Source: Rostrohypoxylon terebratum (Eukaryota > Ascomycota > Sordariomycetes > Xylariales > Hypoxylaceae). Taken from it: a DNA stretch of 64,000 nucleotides. A program made the translations under genes and the position numbers. Below the pieces are notes generated by a model that did not search any database, was not told where the DNA came from, and was given only the letters and a program-made list of their open reading frames with translations. How positions within the stretch are numbered: the first letter of the stretch is position 1; the number at the start of each line of letters is the position of its first letter. The stretch is from contig MU385891.1 of NCBI GenBank assembly GCA_022497145.1, forward strand, positions 206,616-270,615. Direction: 5' to 3'. Shown piece by piece: positions 21,005 through 33,245 of this stretch.

Positions 21005-22379
21005 ACGGCAACGCTCGCAAAACCATTCTAATATTATGGAGCTAGGAAATCGAGTATGCTATTACATACATCAATACCACGACGCAAGTAATTGAGTCAG
21101 CCACAAGAGGAGCGGACATCGACATCCACGATTGCTCGCTTACCCGCCGGCCTCTTCCTGGAAAAGAGTTGGATGATCACCAACCAAGACTCTCTTTTTC
21201 TGGTCTCAGTAGTATGGTTCGATAAGCGAGCATGATCCTTTCTTTCGCGTCTGTTTCCTACCTGGGTAGGTACCCGGTTCGTACTATTACCATCATGGCA
21301 TCACCTAGGTCCCAAATATTGAAATCCCTGCGGATTTTCTTGTGTAACACGAAGCGCAAGATAGTACCTCGAAAAATACATGACGAATGAGCATATAGGA
21401 CTATAGAAAGTACTTCTCGAAAAACTATATTCACGAGAACGGACTACATGTATCATACAGCTGTATATCATATAGTATTATTTATATCATTGAGTACATA
21501 GTAAAATTAGACTTCAACTCGAGGAACTTTCGGGGTTCCCGTCTGGAGCATCGGGGCATCGGGTATGAACCGAATATTACATAGTATGAGTCCCCCAGAC
21601 TCCAGAGAAATTGCGAAGTTCGATTTGCTCCTTCGTACCTACTAGGTAAGATTCCTGGTATGTTTCATTGCAGCCACCGAGAACCGAGAACCGAGAACTG
21701 CTTATTAAGGGTCGAAAGTTTGAGGCCTCAGTTCTCACTTCGTGCTCTAACTTTAGGGCTGTCTAACTTTAGTTCGAGCTTCTTACACGTGTGATATCGT
21801 GATATCAATCTTGATATTCCTCGATTTCGACTCCCGTGTTTTCCACCTAATTCGAATATGATGTCTTACGTGAACGCCCAGAAACCGGGATAGGGACGAT
21901 AGCGAGGCGAGACCCCGGAATCGAGAGGCATCTGTTTGCGATTCAGCTCCAAGATTTTAGTGAATTCGATACCTCCAATTTAGCACTGCCTGATATTACT
22001 ATAAACCTATAAACTGACTCCTAACTAACCAGATTACCTATAGCTAGACCACGTGCTGGAAATTGGAAAGACAAGCATCGCAGGTAGGCACGGAAACCTG
22101 GAACCAACTAAAATGAATATAGATCAAATCCAAAATGGTATTGGACGAGAAACGATGCAATTCTCAAAATCGGATGAAATAAAAACCCGTTCAAGATAAA
22201 AAAATGTAGCAGTAGCCCCACAGTAGCTTTTAAGCGCAGAACCAAGGGTGAAAGGGCTTTCAGTTAGGCCGTCGGTCATTGCGGCTAGGGGACGTGCTAA
22301 CCAGGCTGCCAGGTACTAACGACCCACCCCATCGCTGGAAGTGGCAGCACTTTACACTACTGACTAGTCGAGGTCACTA

Positions 22380-22679
22380 CACTCTACCCCCTGAAATAAT
22401 GTTAGTAAAAGCTTAATCTGATATAGATTTTTGCTAGGGTTTTTAAGTATCGAACAAGGCTTTAAGGCATATTATCAAAACATACGTATTTTTTACAATT
22501 TTTACAATTGTAATAACCTACTAATTTAGAAAAGATAATATATATAAAAAAACCATACTTTTTAAGGATGAGTTTTCGTGATTTTATTTTAGATTGAAAC
22601 TAGTATAGTACTTTTGTGTTGGGTTGACGATGGGGTCATTTTCAAAAATCTAACTAACATTATTTCAGGGGGTAAAGTG
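22380..22679. mobile_element. 300-bp MITE-like element, TA target duplication
   Basis: A 300-bp A+T-rich block bounded by 27-bp terminal inverted repeats at 22380-22406 and 22653-22679 (26 of 27 positions match; both begin CACT and include ACCCCCTGAAATAATG). It is flanked on each side by the dinucleotide TA (22378-22379 and 22680-22681). Inverted ends plus a TA duplication are the mark of non-autonomous elements moved by Tc1/mariner-type transposases. There is no coding capacity inside, so this is a miniature inverted-repeat transposable element or a similar deletion derivative. It is near-perfect at the ends and so probably fairly recent. Confidence 0.85.
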
Positions 22680-22962
22680 TACAATTTACCGTCCACTAGC
22701 GGCTACCAGTTCGGTGCCAGGGCGCATGGGGCTTGTTTGTACAGAAGTACCCCGACGTAGCGTCATCGTCACGCGCTGGTGTCTTCTTGCAGCGACAATC
22801 CACATGCACCGCAGCGCATGGGCAGTGCTCTTCCCCTCCTCGGTTCCGGACCTACCACCACACAGGCAGCTCCCTATAGTTACCTCCAGGGCTAGCTATT
22901 AACGAACGAACGGTACCTTGCGTTTGAAGCACTACATAGGTACATCGCAGTCGTGCGACGAC

Positions 22963-23003
22963 CTACACTACACTACACTACACTACACTACACTACACTA
23001 CAC
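22963..23003. repeat. (ACACT)n pentanucleotide microsatellite
   Basis: About eight uninterrupted copies of ACACT, roughly 810 bp upstream of the start of the polytopic membrane protein gene. Likely length-polymorphic between strains. Confidence 0.9.
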
Positions 23004-23812
23004 GTGCGCCAGTCCCGTTGGGGAGCCGGTAGCCCTAGACATATACCTACGCACCTGGTAGTCAGGGTAACGTCCCCAATCGCAGCCCGCGTAGGGTAAC
23101 CCAACCGGCATCGCAGCGCAGCGGGACGCATAACCCCAGGCCTGCAGCGCCGCGTGATCACGAGCTAGGCGAGACCTCACCACTATCTCCGTGCCCGTGC
23201 CTCGCGACTCTATCCCACCTCCTCCGGTTCCCCTCCCCACGATCCTTCGGCCGGCTTATCGGGCGTCCGCCGTTCGTCGCAAACCTCGCCTTACCCTCAG
23301 ATCCCCTCCGCGAAAATCCAGCTACGGAAGAAAAGGAAAAGAAGGAAGAAGGAAGAGAAAGTGCAAACAAGACAACCAGCACAAAGAGTCGCCAATCTCA
23401 CCAACACCACTTCCCCCACCTTAGTCCTCTATCGCCAGACCAACAATCTCGCGATAAGGACCCCCGATACGCATCCCCCCCCTCGTCATGTGTGCCGCCT
23501 CGTCCCGCAGCCAAGAGCACCCGCGCTTCCGCATCCCTCGCCACGAATAGTTCCCCAATATCCGACGAGCAAGGAGGGAAATAAAAGAAACAAGGCGTAA
23601 GAAGCGTGCAAAAAGTAAGAGGAGGAACCAATCCCCACGACCTCAACGCTCCCCCCCAATTCCAGCATACGACATAATCGAAATAACCGAAGCGGGAGCA
23701 GAGTCAGACCTACCTACTCTATTCCCGTGATGAAGTGCCTAGGCGCACACTAGAAGAGACCTTAGATAATCACCATAAGCAAACAACCGGAGGCCGCCCG
23801 CCCCCAAGCAAG

Positions 23813-25930
23813 ATGCCGGACTTCTTCCCCTTCATCCCAGGCACCGAGACCGGCCGCGCCGCCCGCCAACACGCGAGCGACGCCTCGCCCCTCCTCGGCC
23901 GCTTCCGCGCCGTACCCCCCGCCTCCCGCACCGCCGCCCGCCAGCTCGGCCTGCTATCCGCCAGCGCCGGCCGCGGCAGCGTCCACGTCGGGTACGGCGC
24001 GCTTCTCGTCGCGGGTGTAGATTCCGGTTCAGACGACGGCGATAACGATTTTGACGACGACGATGATGATGATGATGATGGTATGGGTAATGATAACGGA
24101 AGTGGCGGGAGGGGGTGTGGAAAGGTGATGAGGAAGGTCCTACGGACCTGGCGTCGGTTCGCGAGGTCCTCGCGGAGAAACGTGAGGGACTTGTGGGTTG
24201 CGCCGCGGCAGACGGCCGTCAAGCGCGTGGTGGAGAGTTGGTGGAGGCGCTGGGGAGTTTTGGTCTTCCTTCCCGCTGCTCTAGTAAGTCGTGATCTAAG
24301 TTATGATGGATCTCAAATACTTTCTTCCAAGAGGACACAGTTTTGGAAAGGCACCTTGCGTATATTGCGGTATGATTATTAATCATGGAAGCTGACGAAT
24401 GTATACAATCTATCTAGGCAGTAGCATGGTGTGCGGTTCCTTTCCCGCAATATGCCCTCCCGCCCAACTCACACGAGACCAAACCCATGCCGGATACTCC
24501 GTCTTCTAGGCACAGGGCGCCCGGTCACGGCGAGGCGCGCGTGCAAGTGAATTTTTGGTTCTTCCTCTTGGTATACTACGGTTTCTATAACCTGACAGCT
24601 CTGATCTGGATTACCAAAGTCTTTAACCTCTATTCCCTCAATTGGTGGCCGTCGACTCTCGGCTTCCCCCTGACAGTTTCGCTCATAGCGATTATCTCTC
24701 TCGCGGCGCCGATCCCCGTATATCTGATCCCAGAGGCACGCTCCATTACAGTCCACAATACGGCTTGGATCAGTTGGACGTTCGTCATTATGGCCATGCC
24801 CGTGGCTATTGCCTTCTGCATCCTGATGACGCACGAGCGCCATTTAGGTCTTAGGAATTCACTCAGCGAAACCCAGCGTATATTCACGAGCTCGTGGTGG
24901 ACCGGCAAGTCGGACACGCTTTCAGCTACCCGAGATTTCAATCGGCGTCGAGGAAGACTGGGTCGGGCTAGGACCTCTTTCGATCCAGACGCCGCCCTAC
25001 AGGTCGCGGACCAGTCACGGCCAACCATGCCAGTATTTATGCAGCGGCGTCGCTGGCTACCCGCAAGCTTTGTGCGCTTTGTGTGGTTCTGCCTCGCCCT
25101 TTTCATCAGCTTGCTCGCCTACCTCATAGGAGAGGCGTACGCCGAGATCTATCTACGGACGCTACCGCATAACAGTTTCGAAACGATCGTCTATGTCTAC
25201 AGTTGGGTTGTGACGGTACATCTGTTGGACGCGCTGACGGGTTGGATTCTCGGTGCTACCGAAGGGGAGCGAGTAGGAAGCTATCCCCTGAGTTGGATCT
25301 TTAAGCTGTAAGTCTTCGTTGGGGAATTCGATAACTTACCTCAAGTCCACTGACATCACGAATAGCTACTTTATGTTAACATACCAAACTTACGTTCGCG
25401 CGCTATACGCGCGTCTTCGCTCACCCACTCAATTCATCTGGCTTCAAGGCCTCTCGTCCGGCTTCCTCATCATCCTTACTCCGGTGACCATGACGCAAAC
25501 TTATCACCGTGTATTGTCGATGATAGGACTGACTACCCAGTCGTATGCCTCGTACCAGAAGATCTGCACTCGAAATGTGTTCATCCGCTTCTTAGCTGAA
25601 AATGTAAGCATGCTCACGTTCCTCGGGAGTATTCTAGTACTGCATTTTGGAGCGAACAAGGACGTATACCCGTATTTCGCCTTCGACGACCCCGATGAGC
25701 TGTATGACTTCGAGCTAACATTCTATGCGTCCATGATCACTTGGGCCTGTGAATTGACGGCGGGAATCGTGCTCAGAGGTTTAATTCGATGGATTTTCGG
25801 GGTCAACGCCAGTGTCGAAGGGAAAATGGACCTAGCCGTATGGCCCGAGTTGCTACCCACGAGCGTAGCTGTTATGTTGCATGTATTGCAGAGCATGCTA
25901 TTCTCAATTATCCGATTGCACTTTCGGTAA
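23813..25930 (+). CDS. polytopic membrane protein of unknown function with acidic Asp-rich loop
   Basis: Three exons, 23813-24283, 24418-25307 and 25366-25930, encode 641 residues; the introns are 134 and 58 nt. I do not recognise a characterised family. The N-terminal 75 residues carry DASPLLGRF, which resembles an acidic di-leucine sorting signal. Next comes an Asp-rich run of about 20 residues (near 80-105), a basic stretch, and then about ten hydrophobic helices. Examples are FWFFLLVYYGFYNLTALIW, GFPLTVSLIAIISLAAPIP, WFCLALFISLLAYLIGEAYA and LSSGFLIILTPVTM. A basic loop of about 80 residues splits the helices after the fourth. No transporter or enzyme signature was found. A vacuolar or endosomal membrane location is a guess from the di-leucine-like motif. 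The start is the first ATG in frame. Confidence 0.75.
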
Positions 25931-28900
25931 CAGATGGTTGAGGAACCTTCGTTGGGTTGATGTGGACGGTCTGGATTGGTGGTTCGTCGCGGAGACATCT
26001 CCAGCTCGGTTAAGCGTGGCCAGCGAATGCTCTGCGCGCTTCAGTGTCCAGGACAAGCGGATAGGATCTTATCAATGCCAGAATCTGGGGAATTAGTGGT
26101 GCTCGGTCGACTGGATTTTGGTTGTCTGGTTGTCAGGCAGCGGTCTGTATCCCGGACCGTGGGTGTTTGCTTTCAGTTGTTGTTTTTCGTTCAGTTGCCA
26201 TGCAAAGGTGCCCAAGGGCGGAGTAGATGATACCCTTTTTAGAACGAATACCGTAGAATAGATATCCCCTGACTGCTAATTAAATCTTGCTATAATCTCA
26301 CAGTAGCTTGCGCGGAGATGGTGTGTAGCGGTGACGTGGATCGAAATGAAGATGCATATGTTCTGATTGTTTTTCACTCGTAGAGAAGAGAGATAGGACG
26401 TAGTGGGCACGTCCGCAGGGTAGGAAGAGAAGCTTGCTAAAGGGTTGTCCAAGTCTAGTTTCGATTACAGTGCCTTTATCTCTGCATCACGGTGGGGTCA
26501 CTTATTGGTGGAGAGGTATCATGATGCACGAAATACTGCATACCCGGTGTGCCAGTTCTGGAGGCCGACAAAGTCGTAAGAGCAATGCGGAGTACGTAAA
26601 GCCTGCCGGACGATCGCGCAGAGCTTGGCAGCGCATTGCCCATCTATTCTGGTATATTGAGGGGGCCGGCAAATACGAAGAGGTGTGTGTAGCTCTCTGT
26701 GTGTGCCCTGTGTGTGACTTATCTGCTTCATGGCCACATCCGAGGATGCTTCCGGTCGACTAAACCTATCCGGTATATGTCCTAAGATTCGGATCGGTCA
26801 TGTAAGCACGGCAGCAGAAGCAGCTAGAAATGAGGCCATATTAGCGTGTGTCTGAATCGGCCGATTGCATGATGTTGTGCACCCCTCCGATATGGCGGGT
26901 GGCGTCTGTCAGTAATAATCGAGGCCTAGCAGCAGCAACAGCGTTGATTGTCCGGGACGGTGTGTCCTAGCCCGGGAGACGAGACCGTTGCACTGAGAAG
27001 GTAGAGCAATTACCGAATGGGTACAGCCATTTCAACTTTACTGTCTGGCGAAAGCCTAGAACACCCCAAGGCTGATTGGGTGGGCATGATGTGTCTATCG
27101 TTCCGGATGATCGACAGATTTGCAGATCCACTAACGACGACGTCGTCCTTGGGCAAGGCTACGGTCGTTGACGCTTGTCATCAGCTTGGTACGGCAACCT
27201 AAAAAACGCTCAAAATCTTTGCCATCTTCCCGTTTTCCGGTCCAGTTAGAAAAAGGGTTATGGATCAGCCATGGAAATCTACTCAAATGAACTCGGGGAC
27301 TGGCGGTGAGCAAAGGCCATGACTAAACCTGCGCTGCGTGTAGTCCAGTTTCCCGGCATATCTACAAATAGGATAATAAGAAAAGCGCGGTCAAGATAGC
27401 TCAACATGCGGGGGACCGGGGGGATGTACTGAAACGCTAGACAAAGCATTCCATGCATAGAGGACAGGACGTTGAGGTGAAACCAATGCAGGTCGCATAC
27501 CTTCGCATATGGCTATAAGTGTTGAATTGACCCACGCGGATACTGAAGGCCCAACTAGAACTTCAGAAAGTGGGCGCTGTAGTATCACGGAATGATACAA
27601 CGGCCTTGTTGTCTTCAACACGGCGGGATTCCGCAAAAGGTTAGGCGGTGGCGTCTAGATGGGTGAAGGCAGCCATCCCGACTACATAAGGTTGAGTCAT
27701 ATAGCTTGCGGCTCATAAAAATCTCAGTCTATTTTGTGAGGATACGGCTTGCCATTTCCTCTCAGAGAATTGCCGGTGGGTAGGACAGTCAGCCAAGTTG
27801 GGAATAAAAGAGTGGTGTGGTGGCTGACAAAAACAATCAAGGGACTCCCCGTTATCAAAGTCCCTTGCTCAGGAATTGGAACACGAGCCTATGCTGATTA
27901 GCCCGTAGCTGGATGGCGGCCAAATCCAAACCAGAGTACGGCCGGCTTATGCGAAGAAGAATAGATAAACCTGGAAGCTCAATTTAGCGCAAATATCGCG
28001 GCATGAGTTTCGAAGGTGATTCGGCGAAACCGGCGAATTAATATGTGCGAGGCTGTATTGACCCAATTCTTGACGCGTTTCGAGGACTGATTCCTGGCTA
28101 GGAGAGTTGAGGAGGTTAAGGAGTCACAAATTCTAGACGCTGGGCGTCCAATCATACGGGTGTCCTTCCCCGGCCAGAACGACTAAACAAGATGCTGGAG
28201 TTTCGACGGGAACTATCACAGCTCTCCAAGTTCAAAACATTTTAAACATGTGAGTTAATGTGAGCGAGTGGTGTGGTTACAGCATCAAATGTTGGTCACA
28301 ACATTGGATCCCCTGTCTCGGTTGCTGAGAGCATGCAAGAGATGTGGTTGCAGGAGCCGGAGTTGCGTTGTACCACCTCGATCGAAACGGGGACCAACGG
28401 ATAGGTCTGATTCGACTAAAGGAGAAGCGGATGGCGATTGAGGCGCAACGGTGGTCTTTGAGCCCCAGCCGATTTAGCGGGATACGAGCCTAGTTGGTGG
28501 GTTCAAACTTTGAAGGTACAATATGCGCCTAGGCACGTACGTTGTGTAAAATGTACCGTAGCTCTGTATGTAATATGTATGCAGTAGGTGTACAACTTGT
28601 AATGTAGGTGGTATTGGCTCTAACCTCTGATGGTGATGGATGCTCGAAGGCTGAAAGGGGTCGTTACGATCCTGGAAACCTGAATAGGATCCCTCGAAAC
28701 GTTCTCTAACTGGATCCCAGAAAGTTATAGATGCAGTTGACGAGACGAGTTCGGGGAACATCGATAACACCTTGTTAGTCAATGATCACTCCGATCACCT
28801 CATCAATTGCTCCACATAAGAGGTCCGATGTGGCGATTGGGGGCTTTTTTTGTTTTCATAGAAACGTACCTAGGACCTAGGTAAGTAGGTAACATGTAAG

Positions 28901-31900
28901 TATTCCGGGGACGTAGCCAAGAACCCAAGACCGTGTCAAAGACGGAACTGGGCCAGGATTGTACGAGCCACCATACCATAGCGTTGTAAGTGGGCTGCGA
29001 ATACATGCTCTAGGTGCTTTTGATGTACATACATAGGTGGGTTATGGAAGATACCGGGTGTACGGGGAAGCATGCGATGAGTCAGGACTTAGGACTGGTG
29101 GAAAGGAGATTTCGTACCTGGTAGGCTGCTTGGATTGCTTGGGCTGCCTGGGCTGCCTGGTTGAAAAATGGAAAAGATTGGTGAGTTGAAGGAGGCTTCG
29201 TCGCTTCATTGTTTATTAAAAAATGTAAAAAAGTCTTTTGGGGAAGTGAAGTGTGGGAAGTGTGGGAAGTGTGGGGTCTGACCATACATAGTAAGAATCT
29301 CAGGTGGAAGTCGAATCGCGATTTCCTAAAAATCTGATGGATGCTTGTGGCGGGGCAGTAGTTTCTTAACTTGTACTTACTTAACTTGATAATCCCTGGC
29401 GGTATTCCTTGTTTAAGTATATTAAGAGAGTCTACTATATCTGATGTGTCTTAAAGTCTCAGACATGTACTTATATACTAATACGCTATGCACATGCGTC
29501 CTCCAATGGGTTGATGTATGTGACATTTCATGGGTATTGTAAAAGTTCGCAAACTGGATACTATACTACCTTAGGAAGACATGTGTCTAAAATGTTTCTA
29601 TATGTGCAAGTACTTGGAGTTACATGGAAGAGATGGAGGGGAGTTATAAATTCCAAGGTTCAATGTGGTCATTAATGATAATTGAAGTAGGTAATTGAAA
29701 AAGGAACTTTTATAAACTCGTCTGTTGTGATATCTGATATCTGCTCAAATCTCTTAAGCAAGATAATGTGCCATTCGGGCCTCCATTTAGGCCACCCCCC
29801 TATCGATTTCTAGGCTATTTATGTACATACCTAGTACCTACCTAAGGTATGGATGTGTACTACCATAAGTAGGTACATACCTACCTACTAAGTATGTATG
29901 TATATATGTATACAATGCCCACCTGGCAGCGTACCTATCCAACTTGGAAGGATACAAGCTGACAAGCAGGTGGTATACAGATAGTTTCACAACTGTGATC
30001 AATTCCTAAGATTCCTACGGTAGACCTATTCAATGACCGAAATAATTCTTTAGGGAAGGTGGCAAATTCCTCCATATGCCGTTGATCGACATTACTACTA
30101 TGTATGTAAAACTCTTGTGTTTTCCGTTTTCAACCAGTTTTCCCGTGTACACGTCGTAACAACCTTGGAAGTCTCCTCCATGTCCCCTGATCATCCTATC
30201 CCTATCCCTATCCCTATACAGGGTTTCAGTGTTCCAATGCTTCTAGAAGGAATCTATTACTGGTTTCAATATGATATCGCAGAAACTCTGTAACAAACCA
30301 TCTGTTGTCTAGCAGTCCCAGGACCCACGATGTCATTGAGCATTCCTTGATTTTTTTTGGTCTCTCGACCTTAGTTGCTTAAGCGGCCTTGAGCTGCCTC
30401 ACACCGCATCTACATGCATGGCTGCTCACGCTTTTGCGGGCACGTCTGGGAGTGATATAAGCCTTTTTGAGCTCTTACCGACTCTCCGATTCTTTGTACA
30501 TGATTATGTAAACGAAAAGGGCTAATAGGTAAAAGCACGGCGTTAGCCGGGAACTAAGTCATTAGCGAATAGACCCAATCCATGATAACGCGGCCAGCTC
30601 TGCATACTACGGTCTAGTTCTTCGTTCGGTATGGTCTAATATGTGGTTTATGGGTTATGGTGGTGGCATCAGGAGGTTGTGGGGTTTGTTGCGTGGTGAG
30701 AGAGTTCAAAAAAAGCTCCTGGGCACCGAGAAAATAACAGAACCCCTGCGAAAACCCTCCAGGGCTCCTTCACTGTTCAGGGCTCCAGGGCTACTACCTG
30801 CCACTGTATTGTATTGTACCTGCTATCCATGGGAGCTGTGAGAGGGGCAGGAGGGGTTAATCATTCGTTCTCGATATTGCCTCTATTATACTACTATGTA
30901 TGTGTGTACCTGATTGTGAACCTACCTTGTTGTACCTTCTTAATTAAAACTCCTCAAATGATTTTCTCTTTCTTTTTTTTTCACCGCATCGATATGTGCT
31001 CAAATGTTGTTGTAGAATCAAATGTGGATGGCAATTATATACCTGGGTACCTTGTAAACTTTGTGGGAGACTGGGAGTCACTGCCCACTCAGTGGTCCTT
31101 TCTTCTCTTGTCTCCCCTTTCGTCTCCCCTTCCCAGTTATCCCGTACCTTTGCCTATCTTGGTAAGTGGGCTATCATTTAAGCTTGCTTTAGACCCGCCT
31201 TAGGGTCCCCAGCTAGTTGGTCGGTGGGTTTTTGTAAGTACCATATGCGATCGGGTACATACGGATACGCTATTATGGTTTATTGAAGATAAGTAGATTT
31301 TTTTAATTTCGGTACAATGCGATTTAGTTTCTCTATGATAATCTACCCCTCCATGACTGCATGGAGAAGGAAAAAAAAATTCAAGAGGGAAAGAGTGAGT
31401 TAAGAGACGAAGAAAAAAAAAATTAATTGAGCTCAACTCCATCCCACTCTCTATTGGACACTCCACTTCGTCTTAGCAACCTCATTGTCTTCTTAGCGAC
31501 CGTCTCACTTTTTTTCCCATTCTATCCCTTTTCCCTCCTCCTGCCCAATATCGTATCGTATTGTATTGTATTGTATTGTACTGTACACATACATACAACA
31601 GAGAAACATCCCACAGACCTCCTAACTAGGGCTGCAGTTTATTATTGTTATTGTTGTTGTTGTTATTATTATCTACCACCCGGGTTGGCGGCAAGCAGGC
31701 TACATACCTACAATACATACACTCAGACACTTAGACACTCAGACACTACACCTCCTAACATCCATACCATACCTACAGTACTTACAAGTGACTATCCCAT
31801 CCCGCCCCCCCTGCGCATACTCCGCGGTCACCTCTAAGGCGGCCTTGTCTCTGCCTGTCTGACTTGGCTTGGGTTGTGCCTTGTCTCTGCCTATCCCATT

Positions 31901-32041
31901 CGTCTTCTACTCATTTCCACTGTGCCACACCCCCAAAATTTTTCTCTCGCATTATCTCTTCCGTCGATACACATATCGACCAAGCCCGCCCTCACTCCTC
32001 ACTGTCCCTTCTCCTCTTCTTTCCTTTCTTCCTTCCTCAGC
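25931..32041. other. 6.1-kb gene-poor region
   Basis: No gene could be supported on either strand. Open frames are short (the longest is about 135 codons, inside the C/T-rich leader of the next gene) and lack recognisable domains. Between 29820 and 29915 the DNA is dense in ACCTACC/GTAGGTA/TATGTA words in both orientations and could fold into hairpins. TATCCC repeats occur near 30195-30218. From 31490 to 32041 the plus strand is pyrimidine-rich, as expected for the promoter and leader of the APRT gene. Confidence 0.5.
31552..31585. repeat. (GTATT)n microsatellite
   Basis: Six or so GTATT/GTATC/GTACT units within the pyrimidine-rich upstream region of the APRT gene. Confidence 0.8.
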
Positions 32042-33245
32042 ATGAGCGGTCTATCCACCACCGACACCCCCGCTGATTCCGTGGCCACAAACCCAAGTCA
32101 GCCAAGTATCACTTCATCTTCCATAACCGATGCCTCGCGACGAGAGCCCGCCTCCACCACCACCGGTACCGCCGAACTCGCCGGTCAATCGGTAAATGCC
32201 CTTACTGGGCATGAGCAGGAGAAGCTCGAGACTGCTAAAAAGCTGGTCATCAACGCGCTTAGATTCGTACCTGACTTCCCCATCCCCGGTATAAACTTCA
32301 TCGACATCCTTCCGATTTTCCAGAACCCAGTCGCCTTTGAGTCTCTCCTAGAAGTACTCGTCCTCCTCATTCGAGAGCGATTCAGCGACCAGATTCCAGA
32401 TGTTATAGTGGGCCTGGAAGCCCGCGGTTTCCTCTTTGGGCCTACACTTGCATTGAGGCTCAATCGCCCATTTGTCCCGGTCCGAAAGAAGGGCAAGATG
32501 CCAGGCGCATGCAGGACTGTTGAATACAAAAAAGAATATGGCAAGGACGAGTTCCAGGTGCAATTGGATGCCATCAAGCCTGGTCAAACATGCTTGATAG
32601 TGGACGATATCATTGCTACTGGTGAGTGGAAGCCTTGTCCGCGTCTTCCCGTTACATGTTTTTCTATTCGCCACTTGAGATATGATATCATTCAGCTTTT
32701 CCCATTCCCTACATCTTGATTCGTTCGTTTTCTATTGAAGTATCAATCAATATACGTAGAAGCAGCTTGCCTACTTCTAATCCCGCAGTCTCACATGATA
32801 TTTAGTATGAGTACAGCCGAAGATGGTGGCAGTGCTGAAAAGTACTACCATCCCGAAGCTTACTCATAACTAAGCCTAGATAAGTCATCTATTCGACTTA
32901 CGGCGCAAGGTTGGCTCAAGTCGTGTCCAACAAATCTTACATGCAAGTGAGAGAGAATTCGGATAGATAAGACCTAGTACCGCATCCAATACTAGGCGAA
33001 TATCATTTGCAGCCTATCTTTGGCGCAATTTGCTTCTTTACATGCTAGCTGTTTTTTCAGCCTGTCCTCTCAACTGACTCGGTGACTCAGGAGGAACCGC
33101 CGCCGCTGCCGGCCAATTGGTGGAGCTCTCCGATGCAAAGGTGATGGGCTACCTCTTCATGATTGAGATCACAAATCTCAAGGGCAAGGCGCTGCTAGGT
33201 GACAAGCCATTCATCACCCTCGTCGAACACGATGAGGAGGAATAG
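32042..33245 (+). CDS. APT1: adenine phosphoribosyltransferase
   Basis: Purine-salvage enzyme making AMP and pyrophosphate from adenine and PRPP, normally cytosolic. Two exons, 32042-32621 and 33091-33245, encode 244 residues. The type I phosphoribosyltransferase core is clear: RFVPDFPIPGINFIDILPIF around residues 74-93, the VGLEARGFLFG block at 123-133, and the PRPP-binding loop CLIVDDIIATGGTAAAAG at 184-201, which is split by the intron. The N-terminal 50 residues are Ser/Thr-rich and probably disordered, longer than in yeast. The 469-nt intron (32622-33090) is several times longer than any other in this window; its donor GTGAGT and acceptor CTCAG are standard, and the join exactly restores the conserved TGGT motif. 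The start is the first ATG after a pyrimidine-rich leader. Confidence 0.93.

Larger units (their letters stand above)
19884..23812. other. long intergenic region with MITE-like element and microsatellite
   Basis: No convincing gene in 3.9 kb. The first few hundred bases are the PEX2 3' region. A perfect 16-bp palindrome, a 300-bp inverted-repeat element and an (ACACT)n tract are listed separately. From about 23010 the sequence becomes C-rich with many CCTCC/CCACC words and is probably the promoter and leader of the gene at 23813. Triplicated CCGAGAA occurs near 21682. Confidence 0.5.

Noticed and set aside
22963..23003. Regular repeat considered as a CRISPR-like or replication element
   Set aside because: Units are five bases with no spacers; the genome is eukaryotic. 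It is a plain microsatellite.
30195..30218. Telomere-like CCCTAT repeats
   Set aside because: The unit is TATCCC, not the fungal CCCTAA telomere repeat, and the tract is only about four units inside a gene-bearing region; a simple microsatellite.
31874..32041. In-frame N-terminal extension of APRT
   Set aside because: It opens only at a TTG and translates pyrimidine-rich leader; the first ATG is at 32042.
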